NCBI RefSeq assembly: GCF_000002985.6
Contig: NC_003284.9
Span: 15,934,001-15,998,000 of the forward strand
Origin: Caenorhabditis elegans
Lineage: Eukaryota > Nematoda > Chromadorea > Rhabditida > Rhabditidae
Length of the DNA: 64,000 nucleotides
Direction: 5' to 3'
The notes under the pieces are model-generated. The model was not told the origin of the DNA, did no database searches, and saw only the letters and a list, made by a program, of their open reading frames with translations. Positions 17,504-29,589 of this stretch are shown here, piece after piece. Positions within the stretch are counted from its first letter, which is position 1. Each line of letters opens with the position of its first letter. The translations under genes and the position numbers were made by a program.

Positions 17504-20448
17504 ATGAAAACAACGGAGAAGAAGACCGAACATGATTTGGAGCTTGAAGCTCAATCGTTGAGAAGGTTTGTGCTCAATTTTAATAGTTGCCGGGAAAGTT
17601 TCATTTTTTAATGTTATTTTACGTAAGACGTGGCTTACAGCCTATTAGATTCAAAAATTCTCGGTTGGCAATAGCATGTTTAGATTTTTAATTTTTTTGT
17701 CAAGATAGATGGCAGCTAATAACTAAATTATTATCAGTAAACTTTGTGATTATATTCTAGAAATACAAAGTTTCAAATTTTGGTTTAAAGGTGGGGTACC
17801 GAAATCTGGGAAATATTTTTAAATGACTCCAAATTTGTCCCTAATTTCGAATATCTATGTGAAAAAATTCAAAAAAATTTCCCTGATTTTATATTTGAGC
17901 TTGAAATCGCGTATTCATTTGTGCCCCGGTTTCTTTTTTTCAAATTCGCGCCGAAATAAATTATCAATGTGTGAAAATAGCTGAAAAACTGAAGAAAGTA
18001 AAAATACATGTCAAAAATTAAATGAGGCAAACGCGCTTCAAGGATAGTTTATTTTGGCGTATTTAAAGAAAGAAACCGGGGCACAAATGAAATCGCGATT
18101 TCAAGCTCAAATATAAAATCAGGGAAATTTTTTGGAATTTTTTCACATCGATATTCGGAATCAGGGAAAAATTTGGAGTCAATTAAAAATATTTCCCAGA
18201 TTTCGGTACCCCACCTTTAAAATATTTTACCCTGACAAAAATTATTTAAGCTTGAATTGACTTGATTTTCTTTTCCCTGTGCATAATGTATGTTATAATA
18301 TGCAGTTTCTGAAAAAACGAATCTAATAATATCCACGATTCATTTTCCTAAAACCTCCCTTCAATATATTCCCAGAATCGCGTTCTTTGGTGTGGCCATG
18401 TCCACTGTGGCGACATTCGTGTGCATTATAACCGTTCCACTTGCGTACAACAAAATGCAGCAAATGCAATCAAATATGATTGACCAGGTGATTGCCCACA
18501 CTTTAATGGCTTCATCAAACAAAACATTTCAGATTGATTTTTGCAAGACGAGATCCAATCTGTTTTGGCGAGAGGTTACCAAGACGCAGGTGGAAATTTC
18601 TTATTAGATTAATTTTTGGTTTGGAGTTTAAGTTGTGTGCAATTTATGAAGAACGCATTGAAAAACATAGATTAATTTCAAAATGATATCATTACCTGAT
18701 TTCCAGTATATGGCGGATTCTCGTGGAATCCGAGTTGCTCGACGAGCCGAAAAACGATATAGCACTAACTATGATAATCAGAGGACTGCCTATGACAGGT
18801 TCTACCATGCCCAACAGCAATATGAAAGTAGAGATAGCAACTACGATAAGTCAGCTAGCTACGGACTTTGGAATACGGAGTCGCCGATTCCTGCTAGAAA
18901 CTATGAAAGTTCATCTTCTTCTGCTCCGGTCTATGGAAACAATTATGGTAGTCAGGGAGGAGGTGGAGGTTGCTGTGGATGTGGGCAATCTCCACCTGGA
19001 CCACCGGGACGACCTGGAAGCGATGGTTCCCCGGGTTCGGATGGTGAAGCTGGAATCCCTGGTAGAGACGGACCAGACGCACCGCGTGCCACCCCCGCGC
19101 CTAACTTTGTACGTCATTCTAGTACTTTTTTAATTTATTTTTAGTCCGACTTAGTCACTCATTTGTCACAAATCACCCAGTAAATCTTTTTTGACATTTC
19201 TAATTCAGGACTGGTGCTTTGATTGCCCGCCAGGTGAGCCAGGACGGCAAGGAAAGCAGGGAAGAAAGGGCCCACCGGGAAGACCAGGAGGCAGCGGACT
19301 TCCAGGAGACAAAGGACTGCCAGGATTGCCAGGATCGATGGGGCCAGTTGGACCAGAGGGAAGACCCGGAATTCCAGGATTGCCTGGAGGAAAGGGTATT
19401 CCTGGAAAACTTATTGAAGTTGCCGGACTTGAAGGACCACCAGGACAGTCTGGACTGCCCGGAATGCCAGGACTACAAGGTAAATGTTTTAAGCTTTTTG
19501 AGGTCTTCCAAAAAAGTGTTGCAATTTTTAATGTTCATTTTTAAATCGTGAAAAGCTTTGAAGTTACCTGCCAAAAAATCTTGTTTGACGTCAAGGAAGT
19601 AATTCTCCAATTGTTTTTTTAATAGAAAATTCCTTATTGCAATTTAGAACTATTCAACAAAGTTCCCTATTTGGTAGGGCTCCCAGCTGAGTCCGCATTG
19701 CGGGCCTCACGCCGACGCGCCGCTGTGTGTGTGCAATGAAGTGCGAAACATAGTTATTCGGAGCGGCCGACACATTCGAGGTTCCGCAGCTTGTCGTAAA
19801 ATGAGTAGCTTGGTGTGTGCGCAACGTAGTGTGAAAAGGTGGTTGTTTGGAAGCGGCCGACACGTTCGGTGTTCCGCACCGCACTATACATTCGAATGCA
19901 TTCGGCTTGAGTGACGCCGTGAAGCCGGCGGTGGTGACCTCATGGGAGCCCTACTATTCGGATTTTTGATATCTAATAAAATTAAAAATTTTTCAGGAAA
20001 ACCCGGGAACGACGGCTACCCAGGACGAGATGGTTCTCCAGGTGATCAAGGTGACGATGGAATTCCTGGTGGTCCTGGTAAACCTGGGCAGAAGGGTTAC
20101 CCAGGTCCCGACGGAAGTGCTGGCTTCCCTGGTTAGTTATTTTTCGGTTTCTGTCCTCTTTTCTGATTTTATGCAGGAAGTTGCTGGAAAAGTTTAATAG
20201 TAAACATCTTGATACTTGGTATTAATCACGGAAATCTGATTAGACGAAAGTTCAGATATCACTCACATCTGCATCATTTCCTCATTCAAACACAACAGCA
20301 AACTAGATAGACTCTATTTTAACAAAACTACGTAGACGAGAAGCCCTCAGATGAAAATTTTCAAACGAACATGAATAACCCTCAATTGTTATAATTTCCA
20401 GGCGGATGTGACCACTGCCCACCCCCGCGGACTGCTCCCGGATACTAG
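17504..20448 (+). CDS. Cuticle collagen
   Basis: The exons are 17504-17565, 18376-18487, 18533-18589, 18707-19108, 19209-19479, 19997-20131 and 20402-20448, giving 361 aa. An N-terminal cytoplasmic piece is followed by a transmembrane segment ([19 protein letters not shown]), as in the nematode cuticle collagen N-terminal domain. A basic furin-type box (RRAEKR) near residue 92 would be the processing site. Downstream is a Tyr/Ser/Asn-rich region, then CCGCGQ and the first Gly-X-Y block. A DWCFDC spacer leads to the second and longest Gly-X-Y block, and the chain ends [15 protein letters not shown]. The paired Cys flanking the triple-helical blocks are the disulfide pattern of cuticle collagens. 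It should be secreted by hypodermis and built into the exoskeleton at moults. The specific col gene is not identified. Confidence 0.95.
17789..18216. repeat. TTTAAA-flanked palindromic MITE in cuticle collagen intron 1
   Basis: It begins GGTGGGGTACCGAAATCTGG and ends with the complement, with TTTAAA at 17784-17789 and 18216-18221. It is the best-preserved copy of the family at 15358. A symmetric core carries GCTTCAAGG and AAACCGGGGCACAAATG. Confidence 0.85.
19677..19951. repeat. GC-rich MITE, GGGCTCCCA termini, TA duplication
   Basis: The termini GGGCTCCCA and TGGGAGCCC are flanked by TA at 19675-19676 and 19952-19953. The interior is much richer in GC than the surrounding intron. A second, inverted copy is at 3954-4199. 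It lies in intron 19480-19996 of the cuticle collagen gene. Confidence 0.85.
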
Positions 20449-21689
20449 GAAATGGCGATCTCGAAACGTTTATCTGTAAAATATCATTGTGAATCCTTAC
20501 ATAATAATACTTCCGCTCTGCTTAATGTTTCCTTATAATTAATCCCTATATGAAAATTTCATCAATTCAATCATTTTCAAGTGTGTTCATGAGAATTGTG
20601 AATACATTCTGAAAGAAGAAAAAGGGGGAAAATGGCCATTATTCATTCTTTATTGCGTGTTTTTTTGTGTTTACCTTTTGCATGTCTACATGACGATTGT
20701 TGTATTTTGTGGAAGTCTGCTTTTCTTGGAATCAGGGAACTGGAACTTTAAAGATACAAAAAGCAGGAATTGCGTCACAAAATAAAATTTTTGACATGCT
20801 TTAATGGGCTTGAACTTTTCAAAATGTATGCTTAAAGAGTTGTGCGGATATTAACAGGAAGCAAATTAACGGATGAATTCAAACTGATTTTCAAAAAAAG
20901 TTCTTATTAAACAAATTATACAGTTCCAAAGTACAGTTCCGAATATTACCTGCCAAAAAATTTGGCAGCACATTTTCAAGATGAACATTTATGTGCTTGT
21001 AAAAGTTTTTTTGATTTTTTATGAACAAAAATAAAAATGTGCTACATATAAGGTTTAATTGAAGAACTATCCTATGAAAATACAATTTTTTTTGGTATTT
21101 GACAATTTTTGCAATGTTAGACAATTCTGGAGCACACTTTCAAATAAATCAGACATTTTTGATATTTTGGCATTCCACTTCAATTAATGTTGGAAAGAAC
21201 AAAAAAATTGCCGCCAACAAAATTCAACTAAATAAATTAATCTAGCAGTATTCAACTTTCCCTTTACTTCATCATACCCCAAATTTGTAAACGTTTCAAT
21301 CCTCATGTTATTCTCAATATCCAAAACTTCTAAATGCAATCCAGAATCTTCCAAAGATTTTGAAGAGGTTCATGCAAATATGGGTTCAAAGTATATAGGG
21401 TCGCGTTGGTCTAATTAAACTTTTTGGTAGATATTGAGAACTGGTGTGGAGAAAAGAACTTTAGTCGTTCAGCATGCAGGAAGATAATTTTGTGTTCATT
21501 TGCAAAGATGTAGTGAGGAAAATATGTGACCAAAGCCTAGCAAGACTGGCAAAAGCTAGTAAAAAATTAGTCGATTTGCAAATTTTATCACAAAATAAGC
21601 TTGTTATATTTAAAATTGAAATAAAAACGTTTTACAAATGGTTTTTCGCATGTTTTGATTTTGAATTTTAAACTGACAACCAAGTTGCC

Positions 21690-21850
21690 GGTTGCCGAAA
21701 AGTTGCCGAAGTTTTCAGCGTTCGGCAACTTCGACAAGTGCCGGTTGCCGGAAATATTATGGTTCGGCAACTTCGGCAAGTGCCGGTTGCCGGAATTTTT
21801 TGGGTTCGGCAACTTTGGCTATTGCCGGTTTCCGAAAATCTCGGTTGCCG
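21690..21850. repeat. About 42-bp tandem repeat of CGGCAACTTCGGCAAGTGCC
   Basis: Three to four imperfect units each carry CGGCAACTTCGGCAAGTGCC followed by GGTTGCCGGAA and an AT-rich spacer. Each unit is itself nearly palindromic. It is related in word content to the CGGCAA elements elsewhere in the window. Confidence 0.75.
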
Positions 21851-23710
21851 CACAGCATAACATGACAAAAAAACATTTTTATTAGAAATAATAATCGATT
21901 TGTTATTGGTGTTTCTTGTTCTTTTTTTCGCACCTACATCATACCGTTCCTCGTTTTTAATGTGATAATTCTGAAAATTTTGACCCTCAAAACTAAAAAC
22001 CCAATATCTCCCCATCCGACGTGAAATCTTAATTCACCAACCAAAGTCGATACACCCAACAGCATAAACAAATCTACTCCACGTGACCATTCTTGAATTC
22101 TAGAATTTGGCGGTCAACGTGAAGCACATCAATTTTGATATTTTCCAGATTTCCCAGCGACTTCCTCACTTCCTATCAGTTTATCATGTTTGTTCGCCGG
22201 ATGCAAATGCTCTCGACTTCCGCTTTCATCACCATCATTATTGACGACGTACTTGCGGGGGTCACCTTTTTTCGAAAAAAAATTGCTATGCAAACATACA
22301 TAGCTTTTAATGTTTTATGAGAACTAAAAGAAGAAGGATGTTTTAGTGAACAGAAAGAGTGATGTGAATCCTAATGACCCTAGTAAAGAGTTCAGACTAT
22401 CCCATTGTTTATGAAACACTTTTTGCAATGCAAGTTTACTTGTGATGTATGCGATAACGGCGGACGTCAGATGTTTTTTTTTATCGGCGAGTTCTTTTTT
22501 CTGGGTACAAAATGTTCACAGACGCACGTAGGCAAATTGGCTTCTCTCTTTTAGTTTGAATTTTGGAATTTAGTTTTTGGAATGAAACCTTATGCGGTTA
22601 ATTGAAAAAGCAAAAAATCAAATTTATAAAAATTTTTGAGAAGTGATTGTGAGCGCAGGATATAAGCTAAACTAACAAAAAATCATAAAAACGGCCGTAT
22701 TTCGCTTGATCTGTAATGATAGGATCAGATTGGTGAATGTGCAGCCGACATCGGTCAAGGCTCGCGATGGGAATCTCCACACTGTTGTAGTGGTTGGTGT
22801 CACCTGCTGTAGTGTGCTGCTCGCCGGAGGCGCTCCCGAACAAAAACAGCTGGCTGGTCTCAAGTGAAAATAATGCTCTTTTCTTCAACAAGTTATTCGC
22901 GAGCAGGTGATACTCACTAAAGTACTGAAAAAACAAATCAGCTGAACTGTTTTTTTCTATTGAAAACATTTATTCAAAGTCTGACAAGTCGGCTGCTAGT
23001 GCAAAGTAAATTTTTCACAGTATCAGAAAATGAACATTTAAGAACAATTAAAACATTTTAATCGATTGGTTCTTTTTGGGACAGTTCTTTGAAAAAAAAT
23101 TCGAAAAAAAACAGCCACGGTTCAGATGTTGGCTTTTTTTTTCGAACTTTTTTTCTGAATTATTAGAGAGCACAGTCTATTCAACTGAAGTAACACTTTC
23201 TAAATCAGTACGTGCTCAAACACTAAAAAATCCACAGTTGCTCAACCAGCCAACTTAATGAGGAAACAAGCAACTGAAAGCAAAATGAACTCCATGAGTC
23301 AGTGACTTTACAAACAAGATTATTCACAGATCATATTACCCGCTAAATTGGTATAATCGAATATGTCTAGAGTATTTTCGAATGTTTTTTTTTCTTCATG
23401 TTATTTAATACATTTATTTTAAATCACTAGCCTCTATTTTAAGCGCGAATTATGAATAAAACAAGTAAAACAAACAATTAATCAAATTTGGCCGGTGATG
23501 GTGGTGGTGGTCCCGAATTTGACGTGTTAGTGCGTAGCGCATGCTTTTGTTTTTTAGATGAGGGTGAGTCTATGTTCAACTGGTTGCAGTTTGTAATGAC
23601 GTGAGACAATTATAAAAATGATTTAGAAAAAGTCTAAGTTTTAAAGAGAAAAGTTACAGAGAAGCTGTGGAAACGCAGAATTTGCAAACTGTTTGTATTC
23701 ATGGAACGGG

Positions 23711-24204
23711 GTTGTGGGGTACCGAAATCTGGGAGTTATTTTTAATGGTCTCCAAAATTTCCCATGATTCCGAATACGGATGTGAAAAAAACCAAAGAAA
23801 TTTCCCTGATTTTATATTTAAGCTTGAAAGCATCATTTTCATTTGTGCCCGGTTTTTTTTTCAAATACGCGCCCAAAGAGATTCGCATTGGAGCGCGCTT
23901 GCAATTTTATTTATTTTCGAGTTTTCTTCGTTTTTTTTTCTGAAAAATATAGTTTTTTGGCGGAAAGAATGAAACAGGTTTAAAAAAAATTGAATTTGGC
24001 AAAAATAAATAAATTAAACGAAGAAAATCAAACGATGCAAGCGCGCTCCAATGCGAACTTCTTTAGGCGCGTATTTGAAAAAATAGACCGGGGCACAAAT
24101 GAAAATCGTGATTTCAAGCTCAAATATGAAATCAGGAAAATTTTTTTGATTTTTTTCACATCGATATTCGAAATCAGGGGAAAGATTCCGGTAACCCACC
24201 TTTA
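23711..24204. repeat. Diverged copy of the GGGGTACCGAAATCTGGG palindromic family
   Basis: The left end TGGGGTACCGAAATCTGGGA and right end GGTAACCCACCTTTAA match the ends of 15358-15782, as do the conserved inner words GCGCCCAAAGAGATTCG and GACCGGGGCACAAATG. The target duplication is not clear at the left. Confidence 0.75.
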
Positions 24205-24964
24205 AGTTTGTGTTGAGTTGAACTGTTTTGACGAATTTCAATATCACTATTGATTATTTGAGGAAATGGGTCAATTTAATGGGATATCGTAATGTGGCAG
24301 CCGACAGGAATCAAGGACCGCGACGCATCACTCAATATCTGATTCAGTTTGCATTTCACGACAGCATCCTGGATGGGGAGTATGGTGAGACATGCAAAGG
24401 GACAGTAACTTATCACGGACCCGGATTGATGTCGGCCGCGCATTCCCTATTTGGCTTCCGAACCTGTTGTCTTCCAGGACCTGAACAAGCCAATAAGAAA
24501 GAACTAAAAGACAAGCAGACATTTGATTTTAGAAAAAAATAGCGATGGATTTCGCTACGTTTAGTGTCTCACTTTTTTTTTATTTCGTGGCCAAATAAGA
24601 ATTTTCATTTCCATTTTTGAAAATTGAAAATTAAAACAAATTAAAATGTGCTATCGCAAGATGTATAAAATTATTTTCGCGGCGAGTTTCATCCATATAA
24701 AGTCGTGCACGACTGATTTATTCAATTCAATATTTCCGCTATTCCATTTTCAAAAGTTCTACATTCCCCAATACAAACAATTCCTATTCCTGACAAAGTT
24801 CCTCAATTACTTTCAACAAAGTGCGGAAGCGCAAAAACTTTTTGCACCCGATGATGCTGTTTCTGAAAATGACAGATTTCCTTCCTCCCGAATACACTTA
24901 TTATATTAAATGTTTATGAATACACAAAATTAACTTCGCAAGTTTATCCATTTTTCCGAATAAG

Positions 24965-25350
24965 TGCGCGCCCACCCACCAGGCGCGAGGCTCCGCGGGG
25001 CGGCTCCGCCCCTCTGTCGGAGACGTGGAACACGTACGCAGTAAGTTGTATAAAAGGTTGAACGAAAAAAAGCTTGAAACGCCGCAACTCAAATCCCTTG
25101 TCCTCTTCAATTATCACGCAACTTGTATTCTTGTATTCATTTTATAGCGTTCCGGGCAGTATTCCCATTATTATAATAAGTATCAGCTGTACTACTACGA
25201 CGTAAATAATCGCTTACACACACACATCCACGTCTACTTTAAAATCCTCAGACTCCGCCCAGTGCAACCCCACGCAAATTTTTGTGAAATAGGTCTTCAC
25301 TTCGAACCCCTATATAAATTCACTTGATTTGTGTCTCTTCATTCAAAACG
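24965..25350 (+). promoter_or_regulatory. Promoter-like region and possible untranslated first exon
   Basis: A GC-rich hairpin-forming stretch (GGGGCGGCTCCGCCCC near 24997) is followed by TATAAAAG near 25049. Further on, TATATAAA lies near 25311, about 40 bp before a good donor (CAAAAC|GTGAG at 25349-25350). This fits a short non-coding exon spliced to the acceptor at 26046 in front of the neuropeptide-like ATG. It is an inference from spacing. Confidence 0.35.
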
Positions 25351-26051
25351 TGAGTTCTTAATTTATCCTGTCACACATAATTTCTTTCATATTCAGTTTT
25401 TCAATTACTCTCTCTCTTTCTATTTTTCAACAAGTTTTCTGAGAGTTTTCAGAAAATAAAAAAATCGTCTGAAATTCTTCCTCCTGAATGACTAAGTTGA
25501 TATACCTAATACACTTTTCACATGAACTGCCCAACGTCATTATGAAGTCTTAGCTATTTTCAAGGAAAATTGAACTCATAACTCATCAGGATTAACCCTT
25601 GTGATGTTTTGATGTTCCCGTGGACCTTCCACCCCCGTTTCGCTTTACTTTACGAGAAAATTTCAAAAAATCTAGTGGTGTACTGGTTGTTGAGGATTAT
25701 TCAATTTGACAAATTTCTTTATTTGTTAAATTGAACGTTGATGTATGTATCTAGAAAAAAAGTGAAGTGTAAGCACACTTTATGTAGTTCAGGGCAAAAC
25801 AGTTATCTACATTTACCGGGTTCTCCGTATCACTATGTTTATCTTGTAGTAGGCGTGTGGCGCGGAACCCGTTAGGTGTCGGACCATACACACTCCATGT
25901 ATTGACGTTTTCTTGCAGCTAAAGTTAACGTGATACAGTTTTAGAGACATAGTACCTACAGTAACCCTTGCTCAACCTATGCCTCTAACTTTTTTTTGTC
26001 ACTCCTTTACATCATCCAACCTTTGAAAAACCAACCTTGATTCCAGGTAAA

Positions 26052-28152
26052 ATGCAATCCATGTGGATCTTCGTTTTATTGGCGTCCACCGCATCCCTTG
26101 TGCTGTGCTCCGAGTACGAGGAATACGAAACACCAGTGGTACGTGACCAACTAGCCAATTGTTCCAAATTTCCCTTTTTTTTCAGGACAGCTACGAGATG
26201 GCGGATTACATGTCTAAGGTTTCGCATTTTGTACAATTTCTCAAATTTTCATGATACGAATTTTAATCCTTTTGCTAAAGTGTTCAACATTTTGAGGATT
26301 AGGATTAGGATGTAGACTTCAAAAACGTATTTCCCTAATTTAGGGGTTTCACCGTCACTAAATTACTTTTCAAAACTGAAGCCTTACAATTAAATTCTAG
26401 CATGCTGCAATTCTGATCCCACGACGTCTAGTACTAACCCAAGACGTAACGCCACTAGAGAGCATCCAGTCGAGAATTCTGAAGAGAAGAGCTATGGTAA
26501 ACCTAACAGTGATGAAGCGTTTTGTGCACCGTTCTTGTTTTTGTTTGCAATCTATTTTGCTTCTCAACTAACATTATTTCCTGTCTATGTCGCGCCTTAC
26601 AACTTCTACGTCGTCTGCGGCGCCTAATCCGATCAGTATCAAGAGAGCAACAAACTTAACATTTAACAGAAACACGTTGGAAATTCAAATAATGTTAATG
26701 TTAGACATATTAAATCTAATTTAGAATTTAGAACTAATACATATAATAACATATTGAAAATTGAATGATTGAGTTCTATAACATTTTGGTTCGACACCTG
26801 TGAGGCTTTTTTTTGGAAAAATAAAAATTTAAGTGTTTCCTGGAAGGACGTTCTAAATTTAGAAGCAAAGGAAAGTTGGCTAGCTACCAAAATAATAAAA
26901 ACGTCAGTTTATTAATTTTTTACAATAGAAACACAAATTTTAGTACTATGGAGTTTTGAGGGTTTACCTTCTGGCCGACAAATCATGTTTATAACATAAT
27001 AACGTGTATCACGTGATGTCAGAGTGTCCCATTTCGGTTTGATCTACGTAGATCTACAAAAAATGCGGGAATTGAGACGCAGTGTTCTCAACTGATTTCA
27101 CATGGTTAAGAACGTGCGGACTTCACATTTTTCTGGACAAGAATTCCCGCACTTTTTGTAGGTCAACCCGTAATAGGACAGCCAGACACCACGTGGTGTA
27201 TCTCACAGTCAAAATTGAAATATACGTTAAGGAGCGGAGTAGGCTTTTTTTGTATTCAAGAAAGCACGCAGTGTCAAAATGTCCCATTTTGGTTTGATCT
27301 TCGAGAAATGCGGGAGAAGAACCGCAGACTTTTCGACTGATTTTGCATGATTAAGAGTGTGAAGACATCACATTTTTCTGGGAGAAAAATTTCCGCATTT
27401 TTGTAGATCAAGCCGCAATGAGATAGCCTATACTATTCCTAACCTAAGCATTAAAAAATTCAAAAGTTTCACAAAAAATTAAAAAATTTCAACAATTGTA
27501 GAAGCTACCTTTTTTCTTAACAAGTATACATTTATCTTACTAAATAAATGACATTTTTAAATATTTTTTTAAAAAAACTTTGTGAAACCCCAAAACGTTC
27601 AAAGTTTTCTTTCAATCTTCCCAATTTGGGAAGAAATCTTCCCAATTTTGTGAAATTTAGAAATTAATCCTGTTTTCTCCAAAAACTGTAGAATATGGTT
27701 TCTACTGTATCGCATCTATTTCGAATAGAAATCCTAGTTGTAGACAGACATTTCCTAAACAAAAATAGTTAATATTGGTTCTTTGTTCGGTTTTATGAAA
27801 AACATGGCAACATCAAAAGCCAACTGACTACTTTTTTTAAAAATTTTTCTCTAGAATCACAATTTTCGAAGTTTTCATACATCCAATTTCAGCCAGAAGA
27901 TGGCTTCAAAAAACGTGCAACACCATCTGCTGACCGACTCGCCGCAATTCCCCGTTCAGGTTTAATGATCTCTGGTCGTGGATGGATGCCAGGATTTGTG
28001 GATCAGCCGCGTGTTTTTAAACGAGTAAGTCCTAGAACATCGGCTTACCCCTGTTTAGGGAGTTTTTAAAAAATATGTTTAATTATCATTAATTCCAGTC
28101 ACTGTCCCTGCATAATATTTTGGTACGACCGATGAACGTTCCCGTAAACTAA
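26052..28152 (+). CDS. Secreted neuropeptide-like precursor (nlp-type), 133 aa
   Basis: The exons are 26052-26138, 26186-26218, 26401-26496, 27893-28024 and 28099-28152, all in phase 0. The N-terminus MQSMWIFVLLASTASLVLCS is a signal peptide and is followed by an acidic stretch. The remainder contains many basic cleavage sites: PRR, KRR, KKR and a final FKR. Predicted fragments include one from ATPSADRL to PRVF containing GLMISGRGWMPGF, and a C-terminal SLSLHNILVRPMNVPVN. There is no amidation Gly directly before a dibasic site, and no Cys in the mature part. A loose likeness of ISGRGWMPG to the known worm IGRxGxRPG-type peptides is only a resemblance. It would act outside the cell after release from dense-core vesicles. 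I cannot name the gene. Confidence 0.8.
27010..27200. repeat. MITE with CACGTGGTGTCAG-type ends, first of tandem pair
   Basis: The left end CACGTGATGTCAGAGTGTCC is mirrored at the right by GGACAGCCAGACACCACGTG. The inner arms carry GATCTACAAAAAATGCGGGAA and its complement. It lies in the neuropeptide-like gene intron 26497-27892. Confidence 0.8.
27268..27429. repeat. MITE with CACGTGGTGTCAG-type ends, second of tandem pair
   Basis: The left end AGTGTCAAAATGTCCCATTT and the right end AGATCAAGCCGCAATGAGA follow the same family pattern, 70 bp after the first copy and in the same intron. Confidence 0.7.
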
Positions 28153-28326
28153 TCTACTTTTTCTTCATCGCATCACTTCATTTCTTACTTCAACTCGCCC
28201 CAAATCCAGTGTCCAACATTCCATGCGTGCAAAAACAAAACTGTCAACACAAAAACAACATTTGAAATGCCCCCCTCTTCATCAAAGTCAATTCCATTTA
28301 AATTATGAGTAATACGTCATCTTTCC

Positions 28327-28332
28327 AATAAA
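28327..28332 (+). terminator. Polyadenylation signal of neuropeptide-like gene
   Basis: AATAAA lies about 175 nt after the stop codon, preceded by TTTCC and followed by TGTGTTATTG-like sequence. Confidence 0.6.
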
Positions 28333-28607
28333 TCGTTGTGTTATTGCTGTTGATTTAAAACTTGTTAATTTTTAATTATTGTTCTCAAATTGGCTTTGAA
28401 ACAAGTGGAACATGATTTCAAAGAACAAACATGATTGAGCTGATATCAGAAACAGTTATTGAAACAAACAGTTATACACGTTCCGTTAAAAATAGTGGAC
28501 ATGGCAATTGTTAATCCTTTTAGAAGGGAGGCTAAACAGAGAAATTGTAAAAATATGTCAAAAAAACTTTGGGGCAGGCAAATCACGAAGACATTACAGA
28601 CCAAACT

Positions 28608-28832
28608 TGCCGTATTTCCTCTATTAGTATTGCACCCCATTGTTCAACTTTGACAGCTTATATCTCAGTTATCGTTTGTTCTGTCCAAAAATTGTCAACT
28701 AACAAAACATTTCTTTTTCTAGTTCGTTTTATATCATTTCGTAATTGATAATATATTGATATCTTTAAAATAAACCGAGATATAACGTTTCAAATTTAAG
28801 TAGTCGGGTGCAATACTAATGGAGAAAATATG
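28608..28832. repeat. Palindromic MITE, CCGTATTTCCTCTATTAGTA ends
   Basis: CCGTATTTCCTCTATTAGTA followed by TTGCACCC is mirrored by GGGTGCAATACTAATGGAG and ATATGG. Inside, CTTATATCTCAG pairs with CGAGATATAACG. Related fragments lie near 2618-2665 and 40345-40365 (CTAATAGAGGTAATACGG). Confidence 0.7.
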
Positions 28833-28864
28833 GTAACATAAACTTTTCTTGCTCAAACACTTAA

Positions 28865-29168
28865 AGGTGGTGTAGTCGAATTTTTTATTACATTATGAGA
28901 CTCAAAATTGTCTGAACACACCGAATTTCATAAAGAAACTTCTTGAAAACTTCTCAAAAAAAAGTTATGACGGCTCAAAAAATGGCCATTAAAATTTGAA
29001 ATTTGACCGACTTGTCAATGGCTGGAAACTTTTTTTTTTTTTATCCCCGTCAACTTCTGGGTATACAATGTAATTATCTTGCGTTTTCGACTTTATTTAG
29101 GTATTTTATTTAGGTAGATGGACGGCGAGATTTTTAATTTTGTTTGAACAAATTCGACTACACCACCT
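28865..29168. repeat. TTAA-flanked palindromic MITE, GGTGGTGTAGTCGAA ends
   Basis: AGGTGGTGTAGTCGAATTTT is mirrored by AAATTCGACTACACCACC, and TTAA abuts both ends. It is the same family as 6284-6713 (shared TCTTGAAAACTTCTCAAA and GTTATGACGGCTCAAA). Confidence 0.8.
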
Positions 29169-29589
29169 TTAACAGAATTTGAAAAAGGAAGTATTAAATA
29201 GTGTGTTACGAAAATTAGCTGCAAATGAGCATATTTTTATTATGCAGTGATTTTTACGTTTTTTCACTCTATTAGTCCTACGAAGTCCTACTATGCTCCA
29301 GAATCGATTTTTCAAAATATTGAAATAAAATAATTTTTGCAATTTTTCAACTAACTAGAGAGTTTTTTAACCATACGGTGCGATCAGGTAAAAGTAAACG
29401 TGTTATACGATAGCTGGCATCTTAGGCTTTCCGAATCTGTAATTTGTTTCGGCGGAAAACCTCTGTGAGTCTGGAAATTTTCATCTGAAAGTTTAGAACT
29501 GAAATCAGTGAACAATTTGAATAAATTTTAAGAGTTCTCGCAAAATGTGCAGCCACATTTTGTATACATGTACAGGAAAAAGGCTTGCG

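Larger units (their letters stand above)
20449..26051. other. Long intergenic region upstream of neuropeptide-like gene
   Basis: No gene model can be supported over 5.6 kb. Contents: a CGGCAA tandem repeat at 21690-21850, a GC-richer island at 22690-22870 open in more than one frame, a short GTGGTGGTGG run near 23497, a palindromic MITE at 23711-24204, a second GC-richer island at 24285-24490, and promoter-like sequence near 24965-25350. Confidence 0.65.

Noticed and set aside
21690..21850. CRISPR-like array
   Set aside because: The units are near-palindromic tandem copies without unique spacers, in a eukaryotic genome.
24646..24909. 87-codon plus-strand frame before the neuropeptide-like gene
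   Set aside because: It is AT-rich with no signal peptide, splice continuity or motif, and lies in likely promoter DNA.
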